Of a DNA stretch of 64,000 nucleotides, positions 7,924-16,764 are shown piece after piece. Source of the DNA: Paenibacillus sp. ACRRX (GTDB lineage Bacteria > Bacillota > Bacilli > Paenibacillales > Paenibacillaceae); the NCBI RefSeq assembly GCF_022346885.1, contig NZ_JAKRNK010000011.1, positions 62,001 to 126,000 of the forward strand. Reading direction: 5' to 3'. Within the stretch, counting starts at the first letter, position 1; every line of letters starts with the position of its first letter. Below the pieces are notes generated by a model, which did no database searches, was not told where the DNA came from, and saw only the letters and a list, made by a program, of their open reading frames with translations. The translations under genes were made by a program, and so were the position numbers.

Positions 7924-9660
7924 ATGTTTCTCGAAGCGATCTATCATCGACCGGGACAGTCCTATTGTTACTCTTATGACGAACATACCATCCATATCCG
8001 ACTGCGGACCAAGAAGAACGATCTGCACTCGGTTAGAGTACTTTATGGCGACAAGTACGATTGGGACAACACGGCAACCGTATCCGAACTTTATAAGCTG
8101 GCAAGCGATGAATGGTTTGATTACTGGCAAGCAGAAGTTGTTCCTCTGCATCTGCGGCTTCGGTATGCATTCCAGTTAACAGATGACGAGCAGTCGATTT
8201 GGTATACGGAAAAAGGCTTTGTGAAGGACAAGCCGCACAATCCGCTGACTTTTTTTGATTTCCCGTTTCTTTGGGCAAATGAGGTTCTTCAGCCACCTGC
8301 TTGGGTAAAAGATGCTGTGTTTTATCAAATATTCCCGGATCGATTTGCGAATGGTGACCCGTCAAATGATCCAGAGTCGGTTCGATCATGGGAAGCGTCC
8401 TCACCAGGTCCGCATGATTTTTATGGCGGCGACCTGAAAGGTGTACTAGAGCGACTCGACTACATTAGCGAGTTGGGCATCAACGCAATTTATTTTACAC
8501 CTTTGTTTGAAGCGAAAACGAACCATAAGTATGATACCACTGATTATATGAAAGTAGATCCGCAGTTTGGCGATACCGAATTGTTAAAAAGTCTAGTAGA
8601 GGCTTGCCACAACCGTGGAATCCGAGTCATTTTGGATGCCGTATTTAATCATTGTGGCTATTGGTTCGCCCCTTTTCAGGATGTGCTTGAGCATGGGGAA
8701 GCATCGCGCTACCGGGATTGGTTTCATATTAAATCGTTTCCGCTGACACAAGCGCCGAGGCCTTCCTATCATTGCTTCGCTTTTGAATCACATATGCCGA
8801 AGCTGAATACAGTGCATCCGGATGTGAGGCAGTATTTACTGGATGTCGCTCAATATTGGATTCGTGAATGTGATATTGACGGCTGGCGTCTGGATGTCGC
8901 CAATGAGGTTGATCATGAATTCTGGCGCGAATTCCGTAAAACATGCAAGTCATTAAAGCCGGACTTTTATATTCTCGGGGAAATCTGGCATGATGCGATG
9001 CCATGGCTGCAAGGCGACCAGTTTGATGCGGTGATGAACTATCCGGTGACGGAAGCGGTCCTTGATTTTTATGCAAAAGACTCGATCAATGCGGAGCAGT
9101 TTGCCTATCAAGTGAACAAACTATTGGCTGATTATCCGCAGCAAGTAAACGAGGCCACCTTTACGATATTAGGCAGTCATGATACGCCTCGTCTGCTGAC
9201 GATGGCTCGGGATGAGCGGAAGATGATGCTAGCTGTACTGTTCCAATTCAGCTTCTTGGGTGCGCCATGCATTTATTATGGCGATGAGGTTGGCATGACG
9301 GGAGGAGAAGACCCAGATTGCCGCAAGCCGATGGTATGGGATGCTTCACAGCAGAATCGTGAATTGTATGCATTTTATCATCAGCTTATCGCCCTGCGAA
9401 CTTCAAAACGAGCACTACAAGCAGGTCGTTTCCGAATTGTATATGCAGATCAGCAGCAGTTGGTTGTAGAAAGGAAACACGGCAGTGAGCAGGTGTACAT
9501 TTGCTTTAACAACAGCAAGGATGTCTCCACATTTACGGTTGCGGGTATGACGGTGGTATCGGGATTAAGCATGCTGTTGGGGAATGGGACATTCAAACAG
9601 GAGAGCGATCAGCTTATCATCAGCTTACCTGCTTACGGAGGGTGCATACTTCATAACTAA
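7924..9660 (+). CDS. GH13_20 alpha-glycosidase (neopullulanase/cyclomaltodextrinase/maltogenic amylase type)
   Basis: A 578-residue intracellular enzyme that hydrolyses imported maltodextrins, cyclodextrins or pullulan fragments. An N-terminal CBM34-like beta domain (residues about 1-115) precedes the GH13 barrel, the architecture of subfamily 20 enzymes that dimerise. Catalytic residues are visible: nucleophile Asp324 in GWRLDVANE, acid/base Glu353 in LGEIWHD and transition-state Asp420 in GSHDTPR. DAVFNHCG is conserved region I. There is no signal peptide, fitting a cytoplasmic role after MdxEFG uptake. ATG 7924 follows GGAAGGAG. Which activity dominates cannot be told from sequence alone. 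Confidence 0.93.
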   Translation: MFLEAIYHRPGQSYCYSYDEHTIHIRLRTKKNDLHSVRVLYGDKYDWDNTATVSELYKLASDEWFDYWQAEVVPLHLRLRYAFQLTDDEQSIWYTEKGFVKDKPHNPLTFFDFPFLWANEVLQPPAWVKDAVFYQIFPDRFANGDPSNDPESVRSWEASSPGPHDFYGGDLKGVLERLDYISELGINAIYFTPLFEAKTNHKYDTTDYMKVDPQFGDTELLKSLVEACHNRGIRVILDAVFNHCGYWFAPFQDVLEHGEASRYRDWFHIKSFPLTQAPRPSYHCFAFESHMPKLNTVHPDVRQYLLDVAQYWIRECDIDGWRLDVANEVDHEFWREFRKTCKSLKPDFYILGEIWHDAMPWLQGDQFDAVMNYPVTEAVLDFYAKDSINAEQFAYQVNKLLADYPQQVNEATFTILGSHDTPRLLTMARDERKMMLAVLFQFSFLGAPCIYYGDEVGMTGGEDPDCRKPMVWDASQQNRELYAFYHQLIALRTSKRALQAGRFRIVYADQQQLVVERKHGSEQVYICFNNSKDVSTFTVAGMTVVSGLSMLLGNGTFKQESDQLIISLPAYGGCILHN

Positions 9661-9679
9661 CGTCGGTCTGATAGCAAAA

Positions 9680-9708
9680 TTGACACGGAAAAGGCGGTAT
9701 GCTTTAAT
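9680..9708 (+). promoter_or_regulatory. promoter of the lacI-type regulator gene
   Basis: TTGACA (9680-9685), a 17-bp spacer and TTTAAT (9703-9708). The operator starts only 3 bp after the -10 box. Confidence 0.7.
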
Positions 9709-9711
9709 TGG

Positions 9712-9725
9712 CTTAAACGTTTAAG
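9712..9725. promoter_or_regulatory. LacI-family operator upstream of the regulator gene
   Basis: CTTAAACGTTTAAG is a perfect 14-bp palindrome identical to the core of the operator before mdxE. It implies autoregulation by the downstream LacI-type protein. Confidence 0.8.
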
Positions 9726-9743
9726 TTTAAGTGAGGTCGGAGA

Positions 9744-10661
9744 ATGATGAAGAAAACAACGATTAAAGATATCGCCCAAGCAGCAGGCGTGTCGATTGCA
9801 ACCGTGTCTTATATTTTGAACGATGTAAAAACGCAGTCCATCTCGGACGAAACTCGAGTGAAAGTATTAAAAATTGCACAGCAGCTCAAGTATGTTACTA
9901 ATCGTACTGCTCAATCTTTGAAGATCAAAAAGACAGGCCTTATTGGGATTTTGTGGTTTAAAGACAGTGAGCCAAGTCCATGGTCCGAGCTTAAATATGC
10001 CAAAACGATCAGCAAAATTGAACAACAGTGCAGTGCACTGGGCTACCACGTTATATTGATGCAGATAGACAGCTCGGAGCCGTCTTACAAAGTCATTATG
10101 GAACGTAATCTGGACGGCGTGTTTCTCATTAATGTGGATCAAGAAAGGTTTGCCACCATCACCCCTTATTTTGGGTTCGGCATTCCGGTCTTTGTAGTTG
10201 ATAGTTATATTGAGGATTCGCTCTTTCACAAGGTAATGCCAGATGTTAAGGCAGGTTTTGAAGCTTCTATTGCTATGTTGGGTGAAGCACCACAATTTCT
10301 AATATTGGACGCATATAACAATAAGCAGTGGATGGACGTGATTAAGCATGTGTCCGGTTTGCCGGAAGAGAGGATACATGTATATAAGGATGCAAGTGGG
10401 ATGCGGGCTTTCTTGGCCAAGCATGAGCATCGTCCTGGAATTGTGTTAAATGAGTTTATAGCCAATCAGGCAGCCGCATCACATGCGCGTTTCACTGCAT
10501 GGTGCACGTGTCATTGTCCAGAAGTGCTGCGTGATGATATCAAGCGGGTATCGTTCCGTATGAGCGAGTATACGTCTATTGTGAACTTAATGAACAGTTA
10601 TATTGATGACGCGGAATATAGAAACGAGGAGAAATTTATCATATTGTCTGTCTCCTCGTAA
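9744..10661 (+). CDS. LacI/GalR-family transcriptional regulator of the maltodextrin locus
   Basis: A 305-residue regulator. The N-terminal helix-turn-helix TIKDIAQAAGVSIATVSYIL is classic LacI, followed by the hinge-region segment AQSLKIKKTGLIGIL and a periplasmic-binding-protein-like effector domain. The total is about 30 residues shorter than typical LacI proteins and the effector domain is weakly conserved. It is flanked by maltodextrin genes and preceded by the same palindrome found before mdxE, so it most likely represses both units until a maltodextrin signal binds. Two adjacent ATGs (9744 and 9747) are possible starts. The two esterase genes follow closely with no visible terminator. 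Confidence 0.88.
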   Translation: MMKKTTIKDIAQAAGVSIATVSYILNDVKTQSISDETRVKVLKIAQQLKYVTNRTAQSLKIKKTGLIGILWFKDSEPSPWSELKYAKTISKIEQQCSALGYHVILMQIDSSEPSYKVIMERNLDGVFLINVDQERFATITPYFGFGIPVFVVDSYIEDSLFHKVMPDVKAGFEASIAMLGEAPQFLILDAYNNKQWMDVIKHVSGLPEERIHVYKDASGMRAFLAKHEHRPGIVLNEFIANQAAASHARFTAWCTCHCPEVLRDDIKRVSFRMSEYTSIVNLMNSYIDDAEYRNEEKFIILSVSS

Positions 10662-10686
10662 TTATACGGTATGAGGAGAATGCCCA

Positions 10687-12039
10687 GTGGGTTCAGCACG
10701 TTTAATAGAGATTAAACAGTATTATTCCACTATTTTAAACAATACAAGAGATATGTTTGTTTATTTGCCGGCTGGCTATGATCAGGAAGAGCAGCGGCGC
10801 TATCCTGTCCTCTATATGCATGATGGACAGCATGTGTTTTTTGCAGATCACAAGGGAGAGTCCTGGGATGTGCATCAGACGGTTGATCGTTTAGTAGCCG
10901 AAGGAAAGATGAAAGAGATCATCGTGGTTGCCATTGCTCACGTGGAAGATGCGCGAATTGCGGAATATATGCATGCGAACCCAGACGGGCACAATGTGTT
11001 CCACACGGCTAACCAAGGAGAACTCTACGAGCAGTTTCTGGTGCAGGAAGTGAAGCCTTACATGGATCGAGAGTACCGAACTTTAACAGGCAAGGAGCAT
11101 ACCGCCTTAATGGGATCATCTGCAGGCGGGTTAGTGTCCTATAACATAGGTTTCCGTCAATCGGAAACCTTTGGCATGATCGGTGCGTTATGTCCTTTCT
11201 TTGTTAGTGTTGAGCCGAACAAGATGGAAGAAAGATGGCTGAGCCGAGTGTATACGGAGAAGAAGGATCTTAAAATATGGATCGACGTTGGAGATGCGGA
11301 AGGCTTTACCGTCATGGAACAGCATGTGCGTCATGTGGTGGATGTTCTCGTTCAGATCGGTTATGAGCCGGGCAAAGACCTTATGTATTACTATGCAGTA
11401 GGCTCTGGTCATTCGCAGAAAGACTGGGCGGCAAGGGTGCATGCGCCGCTTCTCTATTTTTTTGGAGACATCGGCAAGCCAGTGGATGTTGATCTGCACG
11501 GACCTGAGGTGATAGGCATTCAAGGGCCCCAACGGGCGTTGAATCCAATTGTTCGTTTTGATAGCGGCTTTATGATGACGGATATTGACGCTGTCTATGA
11601 GGTAGCTGATACGGAGCTGTTGGCAGTAGCAGCGGATGGAATGTTAACTCCGTGTCAGTCTGGGCAGACAAGTGTTACGTATGTTCGTCAGCAGCTGCGA
11701 GCCAGTAAGGATATGACCGTGGTTCCGTATGTGTCAGATACGGCGAAGGTTGACATCTATGTAAAAGTACCAGCGTACACGCCGCGTACGGATTGTCTTT
11801 ATGCAGGCATTGAATTGCCAATGATAGATGAAGGGCTCTATGGTGGCAGCTTTGAGGTGCCAAGAGAGATGTCGTTTGAATTTAGAATTTCGCGAGGCTT
11901 AGGCAAGCATGAAACAGACCGCAATGGCCACGAGGTTCCTTACCGTCAGTTTACTGTGACGGATGGACTGGAATTACATTATGAAGTGGAGCATTGGGTG
12001 GATTTAATTGCAAGAAAAGGTGATGACAATGAAGCATAG
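10687..12039 (+). CDS. putative esterase (esterase D/Fes-type alpha/beta hydrolase) with C-terminal beta domains
   Basis: A 450-residue protein without a signal peptide. Residues about 1-270 form an alpha/beta hydrolase of the PF00756 esterase type: RYPVLYMHDGQHVFF near the start, the nucleophile elbow GSSAGG (Ser145) and a late histidine in GSGHSQKDWA. Residues about 290-450 look like two beta-sandwich modules, an Ig-like one and a starch-binding-like one, by inference only. GTG 10687 has GAGGAG 8 bp upstream. It lies 25 bp after the LacI gene and overlaps the next paralog, so it belongs to the maltodextrin regulon. A role in deacylating modified glucans is a guess from context. Confidence 0.8.
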   Translation: MGSARLIEIKQYYSTILNNTRDMFVYLPAGYDQEEQRRYPVLYMHDGQHVFFADHKGESWDVHQTVDRLVAEGKMKEIIVVAIAHVEDARIAEYMHANPDGHNVFHTANQGELYEQFLVQEVKPYMDREYRTLTGKEHTALMGSSAGGLVSYNIGFRQSETFGMIGALCPFFVSVEPNKMEERWLSRVYTEKKDLKIWIDVGDAEGFTVMEQHVRHVVDVLVQIGYEPGKDLMYYYAVGSGHSQKDWAARVHAPLLYFFGDIGKPVDVDLHGPEVIGIQGPQRALNPIVRFDSGFMMTDIDAVYEVADTELLAVAADGMLTPCQSGQTSVTYVRQQLRASKDMTVVPYVSDTAKVDIYVKVPAYTPRTDCLYAGIELPMIDEGLYGGSFEVPREMSFEFRISRGLGKHETDRNGHEVPYRQFTVTDGLELHYEVEHWVDLIARKGDDNEA

Positions 12040-13372
12040 CTCAAGCATTTTACGAAATGAAGGATTCTACTCTGATGTTTTGGATAATATGCGTGATCTT
12101 GTGGTGTATCTGCCTCCCAGCTATCAGATTGACCTGAACAGGCGATATCCGGTGTTATATGTACACGACGGACAAAATATTTTTCACCCCGCGTTTAACG
12201 GGTATTCATGGAACATTCATACGACTGCCGACCAGTTGATTAAGGAGCGGATCATCGAGGATATTATTGTGGTTGGCGTCCCTAACATGGGGATGGAACG
12301 GGCTGATGAATTCACGCATGATCTGGAGGGAGTTTGTTATCAAGACGATAAAGTGCCGATTCAACCACGGGGCGAACTGTATGAGCGGTTTATCATTGAA
12401 GAAGTAATGCCATTTATGGATGCCGTATTCCGCACAAAAACAGGGCCGGAACATACAGCCTTGATGGGTTCTTCAAGAGGTGGACAAGTAACGTATCATA
12501 TCGGCATGCGCCGTCCTGACGTATTTGGGATGCTCGGAATCGTTTCTCCTTATTTCTATTGTGTAGATCCACAGACACAGAACGAAGTGCCTATGTATCA
12601 TACGTTTACCGCCAAGCAGCCCGTGTCTAAAATATGGATTGATCTTGGCAGTCGTGAAGGACTGCTGGTGAGAGAGAAGCATGTACGTGAAGTGACCGAG
12701 AAACTGCTTCAATTAGGGTACAGCCCAGACGATGAGCTCGTTTATTTGTATGAACCGGGAGCAGCACATGTGGAGCGGGATTGGGCGGCCAGAGTGTCAG
12801 CGCCGCTGATTCATTTCTTTGGCGACAGGGGAGAGGCATGCGCATTAAAGTTGAATAGCGGTGAGGAAATGGAGGAGGTTGGGTTGATCGGTCCTTCCTG
12901 CCGATTGAATCCAATCGTTGAGTATGATTCGGGCTTTAGGATGACTGTATTAAGAGCATTCTATCGTATCGAAGATGAACGTATTGCACAGGTTCGAGAG
13001 GATGGGACTGTCATTCCTTTGCAGTTAGGAGAGACAAAGGTGACAGTTCAATATGGGGACCTGGAAGCTGCTGTTACGCTGCGTGTTGTAGCAGAGATAC
13101 CATCCAATGTCCAGTTGGAACTCATCGTTCATGCACCTCTAAATACGCCGGATGGCGTCAAGCTCTATGCTTGGTTTCCGCTCGTACAACATCCAGAAAC
13201 CGATACGTATACGAATCAACTGCAAATTCCGATGTATTCGGAGTGGGTATTTCAAGTAAGCCGTGAGGATGGAAAGGTAGAGGTAGATGCAGCGGGGAAT
13301 AAGGTGGAACGTCACTATAAAGCGCTGGCAGATGCGAAGCTCCATATTCATGTAGAGCAATGGTCTTCGTAA
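12029..13372 (+). CDS. second putative esterase, paralog of the upstream gene
   Basis: A 447-residue protein with the same architecture as its neighbour: RRYPVLYVHDGQNIFH, nucleophile elbow GSSRGG (Ser149), GAAHVERDWAARVSAPLIHFF with the probable catalytic histidine, then a beta-rich C-terminal third. The two are clearly a tandem duplication, alignable along their full length. I chose ATG 12029, 8 bp after AAAGG and overlapping the previous gene by 11 bp; ATG 12023 and TTG 12008 are in-frame alternatives. There is no signal peptide. Both copies retain the catalytic Ser and His, so both are probably active. Confidence 0.8.
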   Translation: MKHSSSILRNEGFYSDVLDNMRDLVVYLPPSYQIDLNRRYPVLYVHDGQNIFHPAFNGYSWNIHTTADQLIKERIIEDIIVVGVPNMGMERADEFTHDLEGVCYQDDKVPIQPRGELYERFIIEEVMPFMDAVFRTKTGPEHTALMGSSRGGQVTYHIGMRRPDVFGMLGIVSPYFYCVDPQTQNEVPMYHTFTAKQPVSKIWIDLGSREGLLVREKHVREVTEKLLQLGYSPDDELVYLYEPGAAHVERDWAARVSAPLIHFFGDRGEACALKLNSGEEMEEVGLIGPSCRLNPIVEYDSGFRMTVLRAFYRIEDERIAQVREDGTVIPLQLGETKVTVQYGDLEAAVTLRVVAEIPSNVQLELIVHAPLNTPDGVKLYAWFPLVQHPETDTYTNQLQIPMYSEWVFQVSREDGKVEVDAAGNKVERHYKALADAKLHIHVEQWSS

Positions 13373-13445
13373 TGTAGGAGTACTAACACCGTAATAGAGA
13401 GATAACGTGGAAGAGGATAGGGACTAGTGGAAAGGAGAGGACAAG

Positions 13446-14087
13446 ATGAGTAAACTGGTTGTTGGCATTTTATGCAGCACGATGGTCTTTACAGGAATTG
13501 CGTTGGCAGCCGCACACAACACGTCTGACGCAGAGCGGGGAGCTTTTGACGGGCGGGATGTCGTTCGGGTTATGTATGACAAGCCGATATCTATAGAGGG
13601 TAGCATAGAGCTCCCCGAAGGGAAGCTAAAGAACCCAGATCATAGGCCTTCTACACCAAATAGAGACAATCAGGATCAGCAGCGCTCTGCTTTTCAAACA
13701 TTGCCGATTACTCAAACCAACAAAGGTGTTGAAGTGACGGTACAAGCTGTTCGATTAACGAAGGATCATACCGACTTTGAAATTACGGTTAACAACAAAA
13801 CGGACAAAGAAGAAGTTAAGCTTTACTTGGCTGGTACGAAGGCTGGGGCCAACCATGGAATCAAGGGCAAAACCTATGAGACGGTCGTGGCTGCTTCTCA
13901 CAATCCTGATTTTAAAGATGCTGTGATTAAGCCTGGTAAAGAACGGCACGGCTGGTTATATAACAAAGCGCTCACAGATAAAGACGTGCAAAATTTAACA
14001 TTACGGTTATCCGTCCATGGGAAAGAGGGAAAGAGAGAATTTCTATTCAAAGTGGACTGTAAGGACCTGAAGTTCCGTACGCTTTGA
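13446..14087 (+). CDS. secreted protein of unknown function
   Basis: A 213-residue protein with a signal peptide (VVGILCSTMVFTGIALAAA) and probable cleavage after ALA or AAA. Residues about 60-85 are a polar, Pro- and Gln-rich linker. The C-terminal 130 residues, beginning near GVEVTVQAVRLTKDHTDFEI, have the alternating pattern of an immunoglobulin-like beta sandwich, comparable to DUF4352-type domains. I do not recognise a named family. ATG 13446 follows AAGGAGAGG. It lies 73 bp after the second esterase and may be the last gene of that transcript. No terminator is evident afterwards. Confidence 0.7.
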   Translation: MSKLVVGILCSTMVFTGIALAAAHNTSDAERGAFDGRDVVRVMYDKPISIEGSIELPEGKLKNPDHRPSTPNRDNQDQQRSAFQTLPITQTNKGVEVTVQAVRLTKDHTDFEITVNNKTDKEEVKLYLAGTKAGANHGIKGKTYETVVAASHNPDFKDAVIKPGKERHGWLYNKALTDKDVQNLTLRLSVHGKEGKREFLFKVDCKDLKFRTL

Positions 14088-14208
14088 TTGGGAAATGCCT
14101 GTATGTAAACGTAAACTTAATAAAGGATACGTAGTCCATCATATTTGTGCATATCGCGGAATAGGATAGATCATACGCCTTTTATGTGCTACCCGAGAAG
14201 GGGCATGA

Positions 14209-14463
14209 GTGAAAAGTTTAACTTTTTGCTTATGCCTTTTTGTTTTGGCGTGGCTTTGTACGGGCTGTATGCACTCCGGCGGGGAGGATGCACTGCTTCT
14301 TCTGCCCCCCATTTGTTAGCGGTATCGATTTAGATTTGGCAAACCAGCCTATGCATCAGGAAATGAAGTCGATTATCTTGGACCAAAGTTTGCTGTAGAC
14401 GGAAATATGGGGACAGGTGTATCGGGTCCCCCACGTTATTCTGCGTTTCAAATTCATTTATAG
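14209..14463 (+). pseudogene. broken lipoprotein gene with a discoidin (F5/8 type C) domain start
   Basis: GTG 14209, with AGAAGGGG 6 bp upstream, opens 36 codons that read as a lipoprotein signal peptide: VKSLTFCLCLFVLAW followed by the lipobox LCTGC (Cys20). The frame stops at TAG 14317-14319, but the same frame continues as GKPAYASGNEVDYLGPKFAV and then DGNMGTGVSG, which looks like the start of a discoidin domain. A second stop lies at 14461. The mature domain is therefore cut by an in-frame stop and then truncated after about 40 residues. I read it as a decayed gene; a sequencing error at the first stop would not restore the missing remainder. Confidence 0.5.
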
Positions 14464-14513
14464 TATAATGATTGCAACTGTATGGGATGGAAAACAGGGA
14501 AAAGAGGGAACAG

Positions 14514-15188
14514 ATGCCTACTATACTTGTTGCTGACGACGATGCGAACATTCGCGAACTTGTCTGCTTATTTCTACGCAACGACGGATTCGCAACAGTC
14601 GAAGCCGCGGACGGCAAGGAAGCACTAGCCGTCTACGCCGCGACGCATGTCGACCTTGTTGTGCTCGATATAATGATGCCGATTATGGATGGTTGGACGT
14701 TATGCAAGGAGCTCCGTAAAGCCAATCCAGATCTTCCGTTACTTATGCTGACTGCGAGAGGCGAAACATGGGAGAAAGTGAAAGGTTTTGAGTTGGGGAC
14801 CGATGATTATCTGACGAAGCCATTCGATCCCTTGGAGTTGACGGTGCGTGTTCGAGCATTAATGAAACGATACCGGATTGGCTCCACACAGACGATCCAG
14901 TTCGGCAACGTCACGCTTGATCGACAGACCTATAAGGTGATGAGAGGGACGGAGTCGCTTACGCTGCCGCTCAAGGAGTTTGAATTGCTGTATAAGCTTG
15001 CTGGAACACCTGGACAAGTCTATACACGCGAGCAGTTGATCGATCAGATTTGGGGGATCGATTACGCCGGAGATGATCGAACGGTAGACGTACATATTAA
15101 ACGCCTGCGTGAAAGGTTTGCAACTACAACCGATTTTCGTATTGAGACGGTGCGTGGGCTTGGGTACCGGCTTGAGGTTTACGAATGA
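14514..15188 (+). CDS. OmpR/PhoB-family response regulator
   Basis: A 224-residue two-component response regulator. The receiver domain starts PTILVADDDANIRELV with the acidic pocket at residues 8-10, the phosphoacceptor Asp52 in VVLDIMMP and Lys in DYLTKPFDPLEL. The C-terminal winged helix includes LPLKEFELLY and RTVDVHIKRLRERF. I placed the start at ATG 14514, after AGAGGG, since an upstream TTG overlaps the TATAAT at 14464. The gene overlaps the kinase gene by four bases. Members of this family bind direct repeats spaced 11 bp, exactly the layout found in five promoters just downstream, so it is the leading candidate to activate the hydrolase array. Confidence 0.92.
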   Translation: MPTILVADDDANIRELVCLFLRNDGFATVEAADGKEALAVYAATHVDLVVLDIMMPIMDGWTLCKELRKANPDLPLLMLTARGETWEKVKGFELGTDDYLTKPFDPLELTVRVRALMKRYRIGSTQTIQFGNVTLDRQTYKVMRGTESLTLPLKEFELLYKLAGTPGQVYTREQLIDQIWGIDYAGDDRTVDVHIKRLRERFATTTDFRIETVRGLGYRLEVYE

Positions 15189-16555
15189 TCAAATCCTTAT
15201 ATATACGTGTTGTCCTGACATTTTTAGTGTCCGTTATCGCGGGCACGATCATTTCCTTTTTTGTGTCTACTTTGATGTTTGAAGAAAAATTAAACGAAAA
15301 CGCACAAATCAACATTCGTAACTTTGGCCAAGACATTGTCCGGATTTACAAGACTCTTCCGTTAAGTGAAGCGGAAACGTTCGTAAGCGGAATGAAGCAG
15401 CTCGATTCCTATCATATTCGGATTTACGAAGCAACAGGTCAGTTCCAGTCGTACGGAAGAGTTAACGAACACAAACCTGCCACTGTGACGAAGGAGCAAT
15501 TAAAGAAAGTAATAGATGGAGGCGTTGTTCAAGACAATCCGAAAGGTATTGGCAAGGTTCTTTTAGGACTGCCGTTGAAAACGGAACTGGGAACAAAAGC
15601 GATGTTCTTGGAAATGCTCGCCCCCCCTTCCACCTCCTTTGTCACCATGTGGGCATCGATCTTTGCTACTTGTTCGTTGATTGCAGGAAGCTTAATCATT
15701 CTGGTGGCCTCCATATTTTTAGTAAGACCGATCAAAAAGCTGACAAAGGCGACCAAGCGTATAGCTGCTGGGGATTTCAACGTCAAGCTGAATATTAAGC
15801 AAACGGGTGAACTGGGTACTTTGGCTCGCAGCTTCGAAGAGATGATGCATGATTTGCAGCAATTGGAGCAGATGCGCAGGGAATTCGTAACGAATGTGTC
15901 GCATGAGGTTCAGTCTCCGCTCACCTCGATATCCGGTTATGCGCTCGCACTCAAGCAAGTAGACCTGGCAGACCAAGAGCGAAGCCGTTATCTTGATATT
16001 ATCATCGCTGAAGCGAAGCGTATGTCCAAGATGAGCGACAGCCTGCTCAAGCTGAGCTTGCTTGAAGCGCAGTCACAGCAGCTTCGTTTGGCCACACTTA
16101 GCCTTGATGAACAGATCAGACGGGTAATCGTCGCGCTCCAGCCGCAATGGTCTGCTCGCGACATCCGTTTCGAGCTCAATTTGAAGGCAATTCGTCTAAC
16201 GGCAGATCATGATTTATTAAACCAGGTATGGACGAACATAATCGGCAATAGCATCAAATTCTCGGTGGATGGGGGCATTATTGATGTCAGCATCAAACAA
16301 GAGGCCAAAAATGTGACCGTCTCCATATCCGATACAGGCATAGGTATTTCCTTGGAGGATCAGAAACGGATATTCGAACGGTTTTTTAAGGCAGATCGTT
16401 CACATAGTCGTAAGTATGGCGGCAGCGGTATGGGACTTGCCATCGTTAAACAGATTATATCGCTTCATCAAGGCGACATCCGAGTGCAAAGTGAACCTGG
16501 TCAAGGAACGACCTTCATTGTCACCTTGCCAATCATTACACCAACAGAAAGTTAG
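15185..16555 (+). CDS. membrane sensor histidine kinase
   Basis: A 456-residue kinase, partner of the preceding regulator (ATGA overlap). A first membrane span near residues 8-30, an extracellular sensor region to about 155, a second span (FATCSLIAGSLIILVASIFL), then a HAMP linker. The H-box is NVSHEVQSPLTSISGYA with phospho-accepting His240. The ATP-binding domain shows the N box NQVWTNIIGNSIKFS and the G boxes SDTGIGI and GGSGMGLAIV. It is complete. The extracellular loop of about 120 residues suggests that an envelope or extracellular signal is sensed; the ligand is unknown. A strong terminator follows. Confidence 0.93.
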   Translation: MIKSLYIRVVLTFLVSVIAGTIISFFVSTLMFEEKLNENAQINIRNFGQDIVRIYKTLPLSEAETFVSGMKQLDSYHIRIYEATGQFQSYGRVNEHKPATVTKEQLKKVIDGGVVQDNPKGIGKVLLGLPLKTELGTKAMFLEMLAPPSTSFVTMWASIFATCSLIAGSLIILVASIFLVRPIKKLTKATKRIAAGDFNVKLNIKQTGELGTLARSFEEMMHDLQQLEQMRREFVTNVSHEVQSPLTSISGYALALKQVDLADQERSRYLDIIIAEAKRMSKMSDSLLKLSLLEAQSQQLRLATLSLDEQIRRVIVALQPQWSARDIRFELNLKAIRLTADHDLLNQVWTNIIGNSIKFSVDGGIIDVSIKQEAKNVTVSISDTGIGISLEDQKRIFERFFKADRSHSRKYGGSGMGLAIVKQIISLHQGDIRVQSEPGQGTTFIVTLPIITPTES

Positions 16556-16596
16556 ATTCATAGGGTATCCATCGGATTGACTAGACCACGTTCTTC

Positions 16597-16647
16597 ATGC
16601 TGCAGCCCACATGCAAGTTTCCTTGTATGTAGGCTGCAGCATTTTTT
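16597..16647 (+). terminator. rho-independent terminator of the two-component operon
   Basis: ATGCTGCAGCC pairs with GGCTGCAGCAT around an inner CAAG/CTTG stem and is followed by six T residues. A diverged relative of the same hairpin lies after the next gene (17877-17929), showing that terminator, promoter and gene were duplicated as a unit. Confidence 0.9.
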
Positions 16648-16652
16648 CTCTT

Positions 16653-16707
16653 GTTCATATTCAGTTCATATTGTCGTCATGGGGAGTACATCTCTATTGT
16701 ATATGCT
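16653..16707 (+). promoter_or_regulatory. array promoter 1 with three 11-bp-spaced hexamers
   Basis: TTCATA (16654-16659), TTCATA (16665-16670) and GTCATG (16676-16681) are each 11 bp apart, followed by the conserved GGAGTACATCT and the -10 box TATGCT at 16702. There is no good -35 box; the third hexamer occupies that place, as expected for an activator-dependent promoter. Confidence 0.75.
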
Positions 16708-16764
16708 TGCTTAACGGTCAGTTAAGGCAGCCCGATACAGAAATAACGACAGGAGAAGATGAGA

